Source of the DNA: an uncultured Collinsella sp.
GTDB taxonomy: Bacteria; Actinomycetota; Coriobacteriia; Coriobacteriales; Coriobacteriaceae
Direction of reading: 5' to 3'
NCBI GenBank assembly: GCA_900542555.1
Contig: UQNU01000051.1
Coordinates: 1-16,871, forward strand
DNA length: 16,871 bases
Shown: positions 7,167 to 14,183 of the stretch, one piece after another
Layout of the letters: each line of letters begins with the position of its first letter
Numbering within the stretch: the first letter of the stretch is position 1
Notes under the pieces: generated by a model
Told to the model about the DNA's origin: nothing
The model's database searches: none
Seen by the model: only the letters and a program-made list of their open reading frames with translations
Program-made: the position numbers and the translations under genes

Positions 7167-8129
7167 ATGCACGAGAACGACTTTTTTAACGAAGACCTGC
7201 TGTGCGCGCTCGCTGGCGTTGCCGGCGAGGACAACGTGCTGATGAGCGAGCCCATGCGCGAACACACCACGTTTAAGATCGGCGGCCCGGCCGACGTCTT
7301 TGTCACGCCCGATACCGAGCGGGGCCTCGTCGCCACACTCGATACCTGCTATCGCTGCGATCTGCCACTCACCATCGTGGGCAACGGCTCTGACCTGCTT
7401 GTCGGCGACAAGGGCATCCGCGGCGTCGTCGTGGCGCTGGGCGAGGGCCTCTCCGACATCACCGTCGACGGCACGCACGTCACGGCGGCAGCCGGCGCCT
7501 TGCTTTCCGATGTCGCCGCTGCGGCAGCCGAGGCCGGTCTCACCGGCATGGAGCCCATCTCGGGCATCCCCGGATCGGTCGGCGGCGCCTGCTACATGAA
7601 CGCCGGTGCCTACGGTGCCTGCATGGCCGATGTGCTGGAGTCCGTGCGCGTCTACAAACCCGCTCGCCAGCTCGACGACGGCACCCGCGGTAGCGGCAAC
7701 ATCATCGAATTCGATGCCGACGAGCTCAACCTGGGCTATCGCAAGAGCCGCATCGCCGACGACGGCTTCATCGTACTTTCGGCCACTTTCAATCTCGCCC
7801 CGGGCAACGCCGCGATGATCAAGGCCGACATGGACGACTACCGCCAGCGCCGCGAGGACAAGCAGCCGCTCGACATGCCGAGTGCCGGCTCCACTTTCAA
7901 GCGCCCCGAGGGCTACTTTGCCGGCAAGCTCATCATGGACGCCGGCCTGCGAGGACACGCCGTTGGCGGCGCGCAGGTAAGCGAAAAGCACTGCGGTTTT
8001 ATCGTCAACGCCAACCACGCCACCGCCGCCGACGTTGACGAACTCATCCGCCACATCCAAACAACCGTCAAAGGCCAATTCGACGTAGACCTAGAACCCG
8101 AAGTCCACCGAGTAGGCGAATTTTTATAA
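7167..8129 (+). CDS. murB: UDP-N-acetylenolpyruvoylglucosamine reductase MurB
   Basis: MurB reduces the enolpyruvyl group of UDP-GlcNAc-enolpyruvate with NADPH and FAD to give UDP-MurNAc, the second committed step of peptidoglycan precursor synthesis in the cytoplasm. The 320-residue product (ATG 7167, preceded by AAAGGCGG) fits the family. Visible features are the FAD-binding segments KIGGPADVFV (37-46), VGNGSDLLV (71-79) and ISGIPGSVGGACYMNAGAYG (131-150), then YRKSR (191-195), the catalytic-serine region SAGSTFKRP (239-247) and the conserved glutamate in LEPEVHRVG (309-317). The sequence pattern is that of the shorter type II MurB. An upstream in-frame ATG at 7068 would add 33 poorly conserved residues and has no good ribosome site, so I reject it. 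The gene is divergent from lacI and converges on manA. Confidence 0.96.
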   Translation: MHENDFFNEDLLCALAGVAGEDNVLMSEPMREHTTFKIGGPADVFVTPDTERGLVATLDTCYRCDLPLTIVGNGSDLLVGDKGIRGVVVALGEGLSDITVDGTHVTAAAGALLSDVAAAAAEAGLTGMEPISGIPGSVGGACYMNAGAYGACMADVLESVRVYKPARQLDDGTRGSGNIIEFDADELNLGYRKSRIADDGFIVLSATFNLAPGNAAMIKADMDDYRQRREDKQPLDMPSAGSTFKRPEGYFAGKLIMDAGLRGHAVGGAQVSEKHCGFIVNANHATAADVDELIRHIQTTVKGQFDVDLEPEVHRVGEFL

Positions 8130-8134
8130 AAAAG

Positions 8135-8154
8135 AAGGCCCCGAAAGGGGCCTT
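8135..8154 (-). terminator. Intrinsic terminator shared by convergent murB and manA transcripts
   Basis: Perfect 8-bp stem AAGGCCCC/GGGGCCTT with a 4-base loop. On the minus strand it is followed by CTTTTTTAT, a classical intrinsic terminator for transcripts coming from manA or from the possible RNA gene after it. On the plus strand it starts 5 bases after the murB stop, but the following sequence is less T-rich, so it would work less well in that direction. Confidence 0.85.
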
Positions 8155-8346
8155 CGCCATATTTATTCAGATAACCCAGTCCGGCGTGTGACGTATTGGA
8201 CCCGAGAGGTCCGTGGCTGCCCGAAAGGCATTAGGTTGATCGCGAGTTCCGCACGAGCCGGAGAGCACTTAATGTGCTCTCCGTGCGAGCAGGACTGTCC
8301 GAGCAGGCGACCAAACCCCGCGCCCCGTCCCGGCGAGCGCTTGGGG
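8155..8346 (-). ncRNA. Candidate structured RNA (or long manA 3' UTR) ending at intrinsic terminator
   Basis: This gene-free stretch between the manA stop and the terminator can form several hairpins. In plus coordinates these are CCCCGCGC 8316-8323 with GCGC-tt-GGGG 8337-8346; GGTTGATCGC 8234-8243 with GCGACC-AAACC 8307-8317; a perfect 10-bp stem 8259-8268 with 8274-8283 enclosed by the previous one; TGCC/GGCA 8218-8230; and GGACC/GGTCC 8198-8212. The first two stems share two bases, so both cannot form fully. I choose the minus strand because the T-run of the terminator is on that strand. A 6S-like or raiA-type RNA is possible by size, but I recognise no family signature, and it could simply be the manA 3' untranslated region. 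Confidence 0.4.
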
Positions 8347-8355
8347 ACCGGTGAC

Positions 8356-9288
8356 CTACAGGTGGCTGATGATCAGTTCCATCTTGCCTTTGAGGTCAAT
8401 GGTGCTGACGGTGCTGGGGGCCAGCAGGTGGCTTCCCTTGTGGACGGGGTCGCCGCAGATGGTGCCTTCGCCGTCGATGACCGACAGGCACATGAAGGGC
8501 CAGCGCTGGTCGAGGGTTTTGCTGCCGTCGACGCGCACGCGGTCGACGGTGTAGCAGGGGTTGGACTCGAGCTCGGTCACGCCGTCCACCTCGGGCGCGG
8601 TCACCGTGCCGTCGGTCGGAGCCTGAGCATCAAAGTCGATGCAGTCGAGGCTCTGCTCAATGTGCAGCGGGCGCAGCTTGCCATCGGTGCCGGGACGGTC
8701 GTAGTCGTACAGGCGATATGTCACGTCGCTCGACTGCTGCGTCTCCAAAATGAGCGTGCCGGTCTTGATGGCGTGCACGGTGCCGGAATCAATCTGGAAA
8801 AAGTCGCCCTTGTGGATCGGCAGCACGTTGAGCATGTCGTCCCAGCGGCCGTCCTCGATCATCTGTGCGGCCTCGGCGCGGTCATGCGCGCGCTGGCCGA
8901 CGATAATCGTGGAGCCGGGCTCGCAGTCCAGCACATACCAGCACTCGGTTTTGCCCAGGCTGCCGTTCTCGTGCTCGGCGGCGTACTCGTCGTTGGGGTG
9001 AATCTGGATCGAAAGGTCGTCCTTGGCGTCCAGAATCTTAACGAGTAGCGGGAACTCCTTGCCCTCGCAGTTGCCAAAGAGCTCGCGATGCTCGGCCCAC
9101 AGCCACGACAGCGTGTGACCGGCATACGGGCCCTCCGCAATCTGGCAGTCGCCATTGGGGTGGGCCGAGATGGCCCAGCACTCACCGATGGGACCCTTGG
9201 GAATGTCGTAACCAAATACGGTTTCGAGCTGGCGGCCGCCCCAGATCTTCTCGTGAAAGATCGGCGTCAGTTTAATCAAATCGGACAT
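8356..9288 (-). CDS. manA: Mannose-6-phosphate isomerase, class I (short form)
   Basis: This cytoplasmic zinc enzyme interconverts mannose 6-phosphate and fructose 6-phosphate, linking mannose use and GDP-mannose supply to glycolysis. The product of about 310 residues matches the short Bacillus/Firmicutes-type ManA, with two cupin-like beta folds. Numbering from ATG 9288, the zinc ligands are visible as Gln95 and His97 in QIHPND, Glu115 in GKTE and His172 in GTVHAI. KIWGG near the N-terminus and the ETQQSSDVTYRLYDYDR block are also typical. An in-frame ATG at 9294 would give two more residues. The GGGGG ribosome-binding stretch ends only one base before that codon but seven before 9288, so I prefer 9288. 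The gene lies about 74 bases downstream of the GntR regulator gene on the same strand and is probably cotranscribed with it. Confidence 0.95.
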   Translation of the reverse strand: MSDLIKLTPIFHEKIWGGRQLETVFGYDIPKGPIGECWAISAHPNGDCQIAEGPYAGHTLSWLWAEHRELFGNCEGKEFPLLVKILDAKDDLSIQIHPNDEYAAEHENGSLGKTECWYVLDCEPGSTIIVGQRAHDRAEAAQMIEDGRWDDMLNVLPIHKGDFFQIDSGTVHAIKTGTLILETQQSSDVTYRLYDYDRPGTDGKLRPLHIEQSLDCIDFDAQAPTDGTVTAPEVDGVTELESNPCYTVDRVRVDGSKTLDQRWPFMCLSVIDGEGTICGDPVHKGSHLLAPSTVSTIDLKGKMELIISHL

Positions 9289-9362
9289 GTTCATACCCCC
9301 ATTGTGTTGCGCGGACGCTGCGTAAAACTGTTCAAAGCGAGCGCCCGGATGACTACAAAAAC

Positions 9363-10082
9363 CTATGCCAACGTTACGTTGTGCAACTCAAAGCGGTCGC
9401 CAACGTTGCGCGAGACCGAATACTCAAAGGCGGCGCCGCTGTCCAAAAAGCCAATCTGGGTGAGCTCGAGCAGGGGAGAGCCAAGTTTGGTGTCCAGACG
9501 CTTGGCTTCTTCCTCGGTTGCTGCCACGGCGCGAATGGTACGGTGGAAGCTCGATATCTTCAGCCCACATTGCTCGCGGATGAAGTGGTAGACCGATCCG
9601 TACAGGTCCTTCTTTTTAAGGCCTGGAATCAGCTCGAGGGGCATGTAGGTGTACTCGATAACGATGGGCTTCTCATCGGCCTGACGCACGCGCACGATGT
9701 GATAGGCAAAGCCATCCTCGGCAATTCCCAGCTGGGCTGCGATGTCCGCTGGTGGATTAACAATCGAGAAATCGTAGACCACCGAGGCCACCTTCTCCCC
9801 GCGGTGCTCATACGAAAAACCCTGGGCACGGTCGTTTTTGCCCTGGAAAAACGCCTGGCCGGGAAGTCCCGCCGTGTCCTTAACGTAGGTACCCGATCCA
9901 CGACGGCTGGTAATAAGACCTTCCTCGGTGATTTGCTCGATAGCTCGTTTGACGGTGATTTTGGAAACGCTATAGAGCTCGCAGAACTCAACGACGGTGG
10001 GAAGCTTGTCGCCCGGTTTAAGAGCACCATCCTCGATACTTCGACGAATATCTGCAGCTATTGCCTCGTATTTGGGAATCAA
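9363..10082 (-). CDS. GntR-family (HutC subfamily) transcriptional regulator
   Basis: A 239-residue regulator. The winged helix-turn-helix lies at about residues 5-68: PKYEAIAADIRRSIEDGAL, PGDKLPTVVEF, SVSKITVKRAIEQITEEGLI and RRGSGTYV. A UTRA effector domain occupies about residues 90-237 (EHRGEKVASVVYDFSIVN through SVSRNVGDRFELHNV), the layout of the HutC subfamily. UTRA domains often bind sugar phosphates or amino-acid derivatives. The start is TTG at 10082: it follows a near-perfect AAAGGAGGT ribosome site and gives the conserved IPKYEAIA start, and no ATG is available. Downstream on the same strand is manA. Divergent from it, across a 337-base gap, is a ROK glucokinase. It probably regulates one or both of these, but its target and ligand are inference only. 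Confidence 0.92.
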   Translation of the reverse strand: MIPKYEAIAADIRRSIEDGALKPGDKLPTVVEFCELYSVSKITVKRAIEQITEEGLITSRRGSGTYVKDTAGLPGQAFFQGKNDRAQGFSYEHRGEKVASVVYDFSIVNPPADIAAQLGIAEDGFAYHIVRVRQADEKPIVIEYTYMPLELIPGLKKKDLYGSVYHFIREQCGLKISSFHRTIRAVAATEEEAKRLDTKLGSPLLELTQIGFLDSGAAFEYSVSRNVGDRFELHNVTLA

Positions 10083-10118
10083 GGAACCTCCTTTCCGACT
10101 TGATTGAGAATAAAAGAA

Positions 10119-10124
10119 AGTATA
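10119..10124 (-). promoter_or_regulatory. Probable -10 element of gntR
   Basis: The minus strand reads TATACT 37 bases before the TTG start codon, in a markedly AT-rich patch (about 10090-10240) that contrasts with the high G+C around it. No strong -35 is visible. Confidence 0.45.
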
Positions 10125-10251
10125 GTCAACGCCTAAGTATCTCTATTGAGTTATTGAAAAGTTCGAGAAAGATAAAATCAAAAGACGCCCCGCTTGTAAA
10201 ATCAGAGCGTTTTAAATGATAAACATTTGAGTAGTGTCGTGTTGAGGAATG

Positions 10252-10298
10252 ATCGGTCCGAGGACGGGACCGAACCGATATAGCGGCCAGCGAACCGA
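10252..10298. promoter_or_regulatory. Cluster of inverted and direct repeats in the gntR-glucokinase gap
   Basis: TCGGTCC (10253-10259) and GGACCGA (10267-10273) form a perfect 7-bp inverted repeat with a 7-base loop. ATCGGT (10252-10257) can alternatively pair with ACCGAT (10274-10279). The octamer CGAACCGA occurs twice, at 10271-10278 and 10291-10298, 20 bp apart or close to two helical turns. These look like binding sites for a regulator of the divergent genes, possibly the GntR protein. No protein is shown to bind them. Confidence 0.35.
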
Positions 10299-10324
10299 AT
10301 CTCGTACTCTGCGTTTTCCCAGAT

Positions 10325-10365
10325 AAAACCTGCCAAAACAAACCTGTCCCTTTTTGGTAGGTTTT
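10325..10365. repeat. 14-bp inverted repeat upstream of ROK glucokinase
   Basis: AAAACCTGCCAAAA (10325-10338) and TTTTGGTAGGTTTT (10352-10365) are complementary over 14 bp with a single G·U pair, separated by 13 bases. The element lies 54 bases before the glucokinase start and is followed by one more T, so it could end plus-strand transcripts. No plus-strand gene lies upstream, so an operator, a leader attenuator or a dispersed repetitive element are the alternatives. The loop itself carries another ACCTG. Confidence 0.5.
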
Positions 10366-10419
10366 TGCCTTGAGAGCGGTACCATACAGGCAATGTTTAA
10401 ACGAGAAAGGTGGGCTCCC

Positions 10420-11373
10420 ATGGAACCTAAGCAGTATTACATCGGCATCGACGTCGGCGGCACCTCGGTTAAGGAGGGCCTGTTCGACGAGGACGGCAAC
10501 CTGCTTGCCAAGGCCAGCGTGCCCACGCCTCCCATCGTTGACGCTGCGGGCTTTGCCGCGGTGACCGAGGCTATCGACCAGGTGGTCGCCAAAGCCCAGA
10601 TTCCGCGTGCCTTTGTGGCGGGCATTGGCCTGGCCGTTCCGTGCCCCATCCCGGCATCGGGCGATGCCAAGGTCAAGGCCAACATTGCCATTAACCTGCC
10701 CGAGCTGAGGATCGCCATTCAAAAGCACTGCCCCGACGCGGTCGTTAAGTACGAGAACGATGCCAACGCCGCTGCCATGGGCGAGGCCTGGCTCGGTTCT
10801 GCCAAGGGCGTGCAGAACGTCGTGATGGTCACCATCGGTACCGGCGTGGGCGGCGGCGTAATCGTCAACGGCGACGTGGTATCGGGCGTTGTGGGTGCTG
10901 GCGGTGAGATTGGCCACATGTGCCTGAACCCGGCTGAGGAGCGCACCTGCGGCTGTGGCGGCCATGGCCATCTGGAGCAGTATTCCAGCGCCACTGGCGT
11001 GGTGAGCAACTACCTTGCTGAGTGCAAGAAGGCGGGCGTCGAGCCCATCGAGCTCACCGGGCCTTCTGATTCCAAGGACGTGTTCCAGGCCTGCCGCGAG
11101 GGTGACAAGCTCGCGCTGGCAGCTGCCGATACCATGGCCGACTATCTCGGCCGTGCCCTGGCGCTTATTGCTAACGTGGTTGACCCCGAGATGTTCCTGA
11201 TCGGTGGCGGCGCGTCCGCTTCGGCCGATGTCTACCTCGACAAGGTCCGCGAGCACTTCCAGCGCTACGCGCTTTCCGCCTCGCGCGAGACGCCCATTAA
11301 GGTTGCTTCGCTCGGAAACGACGCCGGTATCATCGGTGCCGCCTACGTGGCCCTGCGCGCCGCTGGCAAATAG
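10420..11373 (+). CDS. ROK-family glucokinase
   Basis: A 317-residue sugar kinase of the ROK family, most likely phosphorylating glucose with ATP at C6 in the cytoplasm. Visible features are the phosphate-binding DVGGTSVKEGLF (11-22), ENDANAAAMGE (112-122) with the catalytic Asp114, IGTGVGGGVIVNG (139-151) and EIGHM (163-167), whose His166 is the expected zinc ligand. The zinc loop reads CGCGGHGHLEQY (177-188): the third cysteine of the usual CxCGxxGC pattern is histidine here. I recall this variant from other gut glucokinases. The start is ATG 10420 with AAAGGTGGG upstream. The frame is open to 10354, but the extra residues are not conserved. It is divergent from the gntR-manA pair. N-acetylmannosamine or fructose as substrate cannot be excluded from sequence alone. 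Confidence 0.9.
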   Translation: MEPKQYYIGIDVGGTSVKEGLFDEDGNLLAKASVPTPPIVDAAGFAAVTEAIDQVVAKAQIPRAFVAGIGLAVPCPIPASGDAKVKANIAINLPELRIAIQKHCPDAVVKYENDANAAAMGEAWLGSAKGVQNVVMVTIGTGVGGGVIVNGDVVSGVVGAGGEIGHMCLNPAEERTCGCGGHGHLEQYSSATGVVSNYLAECKKAGVEPIELTGPSDSKDVFQACREGDKLALAAADTMADYLGRALALIANVVDPEMFLIGGGASASADVYLDKVREHFQRYALSASRETPIKVASLGNDAGIIGAAYVALRAAGK

Positions 11374-11504
11374 CTGGTGCAGGGGGGCGGGCTTGGTCCC
11401 CATGCTTGCTCCAAAATATGCCGTGGCCCTTCCGTCTGCGAAGGCTCGGCGCCAGCGTGCTACCATAGCTACGTCCAAGTACACATATCAAGTGGAGGAT
11501 ATCC

Positions 11505-12428
11505 ATGGCAAACGTTCTTGTCTTTGGTCACCAGAACCCCGATAACGACGCCATCATGAGCGCCGTCGTCCTGTCCCAGCTGCTTAACCAGGTTGAGTAT
11601 GCCGGCAACACCTACGAGGCTTGCGCTCTGGGCCAGCTTCCGGCCGAGTCCGCCAAGCTGCTCGCCGATGCCGGCATTGCCGAGCCTCGCGTAATCGAGT
11701 CCGTCGAGGCCGGTCAGCTCGTCGTCCTCACCGACCACAACGAGTCCGCCCAGTCCGTCGCCGGCCTTAAGGACGCCACGGTCTTTGGTGTTGTCGACCA
11801 TCACCGCATCGGCGACTTCGAGACCGCCGGCCCGCTGCACTACATCTGCCTGCCCTGGGGCTCCAGCTGCACCATCGTCACCAAGCTCGCCGGCGTGCTC
11901 GGCGTTGAGCTTTCCGACGTCCAGGCCAAGCTGCTGCTCTCGGCCATGATGACCGACACGCTCATGCTCAAGAGCCCCACCACCACCGATGTCGACCGCG
12001 CCGTCGCCGCCAAGCTCGGCGAGCAGGTGGGCGTCGACCCGGTCAAGTTTGGCATGGAGGTCTTCCTTACCCGTCCGTCCGGCTCCTTCACCGCAGCCGA
12101 GATGGTCGGCAACGACATCAAGATGTTCGAGCCCGCCGGCAAGAAGCTGCTCATCGGCCAGTACGAGACTGTCGACAAGACCCGCGCACTCGGCATGATC
12201 GACGAGATTCGCGAGGCCATGCGCGCCTACGCCGCCGAGAAGGGTGCTGACGGCATTGTCCTGTGCATCACCGACATCATGGAGGAGGGCTCGCAGGTCC
12301 TGCTCGAGGGCGAGACCGAGGCTGCTCAGAAGGGCCTGGGCATTGCCGACGAGCATGACGGCGTCTGGATGCCGGGCGTCCTCTCCCGTAAGAAGCAGGT
12401 CGCTGCCCCCATCATGGCCGCCTGCTAG
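11505..12428 (+). CDS. ppaC: Manganese-dependent inorganic pyrophosphatase, family II (DHH)
   Basis: This enzyme hydrolyses pyrophosphate to two phosphates in the cytoplasm, pulling nucleotide, protein and polysaccharide synthesis forward. At 307 residues it has the family II length and its full set of metal ligands: GHQNPDNDA (8-16, with His9, Asp13 and Asp15), Asp77 in VLTDHNE, the DHH motif at 98-100 and Asp151 in MMTDT. The C-terminal DHHA2 domain ends with the active-site SRKKQ motif (294-298). No CBS or DRTGG insertion is present, so it is the simple, non-nucleotide-regulated form. The ATG at 11505 follows a GTGGAGG site by six bases. The gap of 131 bases to the glucokinase gene and the strong terminator after it suggest a single-gene transcript, perhaps from a TACCAT-like -10 near 11461. 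Confidence 0.97.
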   Translation: MANVLVFGHQNPDNDAIMSAVVLSQLLNQVEYAGNTYEACALGQLPAESAKLLADAGIAEPRVIESVEAGQLVVLTDHNESAQSVAGLKDATVFGVVDHHRIGDFETAGPLHYICLPWGSSCTIVTKLAGVLGVELSDVQAKLLLSAMMTDTLMLKSPTTTDVDRAVAAKLGEQVGVDPVKFGMEVFLTRPSGSFTAAEMVGNDIKMFEPAGKKLLIGQYETVDKTRALGMIDEIREAMRAYAAEKGADGIVLCITDIMEEGSQVLLEGETEAAQKGLGIADEHDGVWMPGVLSRKKQVAAPIMAAC

Positions 12429-12447
12429 GTTTAGCTGACCAAACGCC

Positions 12448-12487
12448 ACGACCGGATCGCGGACACCCCGCGCTCCGGTCGTTTTTT
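12448..12487 (+). terminator. Intrinsic terminator of ppaC
   Basis: ACGACCGGA (12448-12456) pairs with TCCGGTCGT (12474-12482). Inside it CGCGG (12458-12462) pairs with CCGCG (12468-12472) around a 5-base loop, and a run of six T follows (12482-12487). It starts about 20 bases after the ppaC stop codon. Confidence 0.93.
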
Positions 12488-12695
12488 GTGCACGGCGCCG
12501 CGTCGTCTCTTTGACAGGCGTGCCCGCGCCGTTGGGCAAATAATGTTCAACCTGTGGTTCCGCTTTTCGGCCACGCCTGCGTGCTTGTCGTGCAGGGTAG
12601 GCTAGATGCAAGCGTAATACGTTAGAGCGCGGCGCCGCCACTTGGGCGGGCCGTGCTTTTTTAAGACGGGAGCTTTCCCGTGAAAGGAGCCGCCC
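12488..12695 (+). promoter_or_regulatory. Structured nhaA leader, possible riboswitch or attenuator
   Basis: This 208-base gap has no gene. A TTGACA hexamer at 12511-12516 and an AT patch AAATAATG near 12538-12545 may form the promoter, although the spacing is too long for a standard one. Downstream hairpins include GTGG/CCAC with inner CCG/CGG (12554-12574), CCTGC/GCAGG (12576-12596) and then a strong intrinsic terminator (12627-12662). A final ACGGGA/TCCCGT hairpin (12666-12681) ends directly before the AAAGGAG ribosome site. Only 33 bases lie between the terminator and the ATG, so the promoter must be upstream of the terminator and transcription must read through it. No known riboswitch class is recognised. 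Confidence 0.5.
12627..12662 (+). terminator. Strong intrinsic terminator inside the nhaA leader
   Basis: GCGCGGC (12627-12633) and CCGCC (12635-12639) pair with GGCGG (12645-12649) and GCCGTGC (12650-12656): 12 bp with one G·U pair and one bulged G, a 5-base loop and a run of six T (12657-12662). It is distinct from the ppaC terminator 140 bases upstream and is too close to the nhaA start to leave room for a promoter after it. Confidence 0.8.
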
Positions 12696-14054
12696 ATGGC
12701 AGCAACTGAGCAGCTGTTCAACGTTCGTGAGCGCAAGCGCTTTGAACGTCACGTCATTTGGGAGCGCATCGCCGAGAACGGCACGATTTCCGCCGCCGTC
12801 ATGGTCTTCGCCGCCATCGCCGCCGTCATTTGCGCCAATACCGATGCCTACGAGGCCATCCATCACTTTTTGGAGACCCCGCTGTATGTGGGTCTGGGCA
12901 ACTTTACGGCCGGTCTCACCGTTGAGCTTTTCGTCAACGACTTCCTCATGGCGATTTTCTTTTTGCTGGTGGGCATTGAGCTTAAGTACGAGATGACGGT
13001 CGGCGAGCTCAAGAATCCGCGCCAGGCCATGCTTCCCATGCTGGCGGCCGTGGGCGGTGTCGTCGTTCCCGCCTGCATCTACCTGATCTTTAACCATGCC
13101 GGCGCCCGCAACGGTTGGGCCATCCCCATGGCAACCGATATTGCCTTTGCGCTGGGCGTGCTATCGCTTTTGGGCAACCGCGTGCCCAACGGCGTGCGCG
13201 TGTTCTTCTCGACGCTCGCCATTGCCGACGACCTCATCTCCATCGCCGCCATCGCCATCTTCTACGGTCAGAGCCCCAATCCGTTTTGGTTGGGCGCCGC
13301 CGCGCTTGTGACCTGCGCGCTCGTGTGGCTCAACAAGACGCAGCATTACCGCCTCGCCCCGTATTCGGTACTGGGTCTGCTGTTGTGGTTCTGCATGTTC
13401 AAGAGCGGCGTACATGCCACGCTCGCCGGCGTCATCCTGGCCTTTACCATCCCGGCCAAGTGTGGTGTTAAGCTCGACAGCCTTACCGATTGGTTGGGCG
13501 AGTGCCTGCCGCTGCTCGATGACCGCTACGACGACGAGGCGCACATCTTGGACCAGCATGACTTTACCGTCTCGACCACCAGGGTCGAGCGCGTCATGCA
13601 CCGCGTGACCCCGCCGCTCATCCGCATGGAGCGTCTGATCTCCACGCCGGTCAACTTTGTGATTCTGCCGATCTTTGCGTTCGTGAACGCACAGGTTCGC
13701 CTGGTGGGTGTGGATATGAGCACGTTGCTCACCGACCCGGTGACGCTCGGCGTGTACTTTGGCATGCTGCTGGGCAAGCCGATCGGTATCTTTGGCATGA
13801 CGTTCGCCTTGGTCAAGTTCAAGGCCTGCGAGCTGCCGCGCAACGTCAACTGGCACATGATTGCCGGCGTGGGTATTCTGGGCGGTATCGGCTTTACGAT
13901 GTCGATCCTCATCAGCGGCCTTGCCTTCCCGACGGCCCAGTTTGAGGTTCTGGCCGCCAAGGCCGCCATCCTTGCCGGTTCGGTCACCGCTGCCGTGCTC
14001 GGTATGATCTACATGAGCGTGGTCTGCAAACACCCCGCGCCCAAGGACGAGTAA
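12696..14054 (+). CDS. nhaA: Na+/H+ antiporter NhaA
   Basis: A 452-residue inner-membrane antiporter that exports sodium in exchange for protons, serving sodium and alkaline-pH tolerance. The family's essential aspartates are visible: TDIAFALG (147-154, Asp148) and the paired Asp178-Asp179 in LAIADDLISI. Other signatures are FLMAIFFLLVGIELKYEM (83-100), FKSGVHATLAGV, PIFAFVNAQV and the late glycine-rich AGVGILGGIGFTMSILI helix. About eleven or twelve hydrophobic segments can be drawn. It is longer than the E. coli protein (388 residues) mainly because of an acidic, hydrophilic loop of about 60 extra residues after the AFTIPAK segment, a loop also seen in other long NhaA proteins. ATG 12696 follows AAAGGAG by six bases. 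The leader suggests regulation by transcript attenuation. Confidence 0.95.
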   Translation: MAATEQLFNVRERKRFERHVIWERIAENGTISAAVMVFAAIAAVICANTDAYEAIHHFLETPLYVGLGNFTAGLTVELFVNDFLMAIFFLLVGIELKYEMTVGELKNPRQAMLPMLAAVGGVVVPACIYLIFNHAGARNGWAIPMATDIAFALGVLSLLGNRVPNGVRVFFSTLAIADDLISIAAIAIFYGQSPNPFWLGAAALVTCALVWLNKTQHYRLAPYSVLGLLLWFCMFKSGVHATLAGVILAFTIPAKCGVKLDSLTDWLGECLPLLDDRYDDEAHILDQHDFTVSTTRVERVMHRVTPPLIRMERLISTPVNFVILPIFAFVNAQVRLVGVDMSTLLTDPVTLGVYFGMLLGKPIGIFGMTFALVKFKACELPRNVNWHMIAGVGILGGIGFTMSILISGLAFPTAQFEVLAAKAAILAGSVTAAVLGMIYMSVVCKHPAPKDE

Positions 14055-14147
14055 AAGCTCGAAAAAAGACACCAGAACCGGTTTGGATGCGTTCGAAACT
14101 CGGATCCGGGTGCTACTGGCCCCCTGCCAGATACCCCCGTGGTCAAA

Positions 14148-14183
14148 AAACGCCGTTTGTGAGTACTGTCACAAACGGCGTTT
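14148..14183. terminator. Bidirectional terminator palindrome between nhaA and a small minus-strand gene
   Basis: AAACGCCGTTTGTGA (14148-14162) and TCACAAACGGCGTTT (14169-14183) are perfectly complementary over 15 bp with the loop GTACTG. T-rich sequence follows on both strands: TTTCATTTATTT on plus, and a TTTTTTG run on minus. Outer arms CCGTGG (14137-14142) and CCACGG (14195-14200) extend the symmetry. It serves two converging genes, nhaA and the small gene ending at 14217. The length and perfection of the stem also fit a dispersed palindromic repeat. Confidence 0.85.

Noticed and set aside
5955..8078. A 707-residue minus-strand open frame ending in the LacI regulator
   Set aside because: The first 365 residues run antisense to murB and have no family features. 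The true LacI start at 6983 has a strong ribosome site and the conserved N-terminus, so this is not a fusion.
10126..11484. 452-residue minus-strand open frame opposite the glucokinase
   Set aside because: Antisense shadow of a well-conserved ROK kinase. It also runs through the AT-rich regulatory gap.
12511..12545. Standard sigma-70 promoter for nhaA
   Set aside because: TTGACA is a perfect -35, but the only AT-rich -10 candidates lie 20 or more bases away, so it is kept only as a tentative element within the leader and not listed as a promoter.
11469..13097. 542-residue minus-strand open frame across ppaC and nhaA
   Set aside because: It crosses two real genes and the intergenic terminators on the other strand, and has no family signature.
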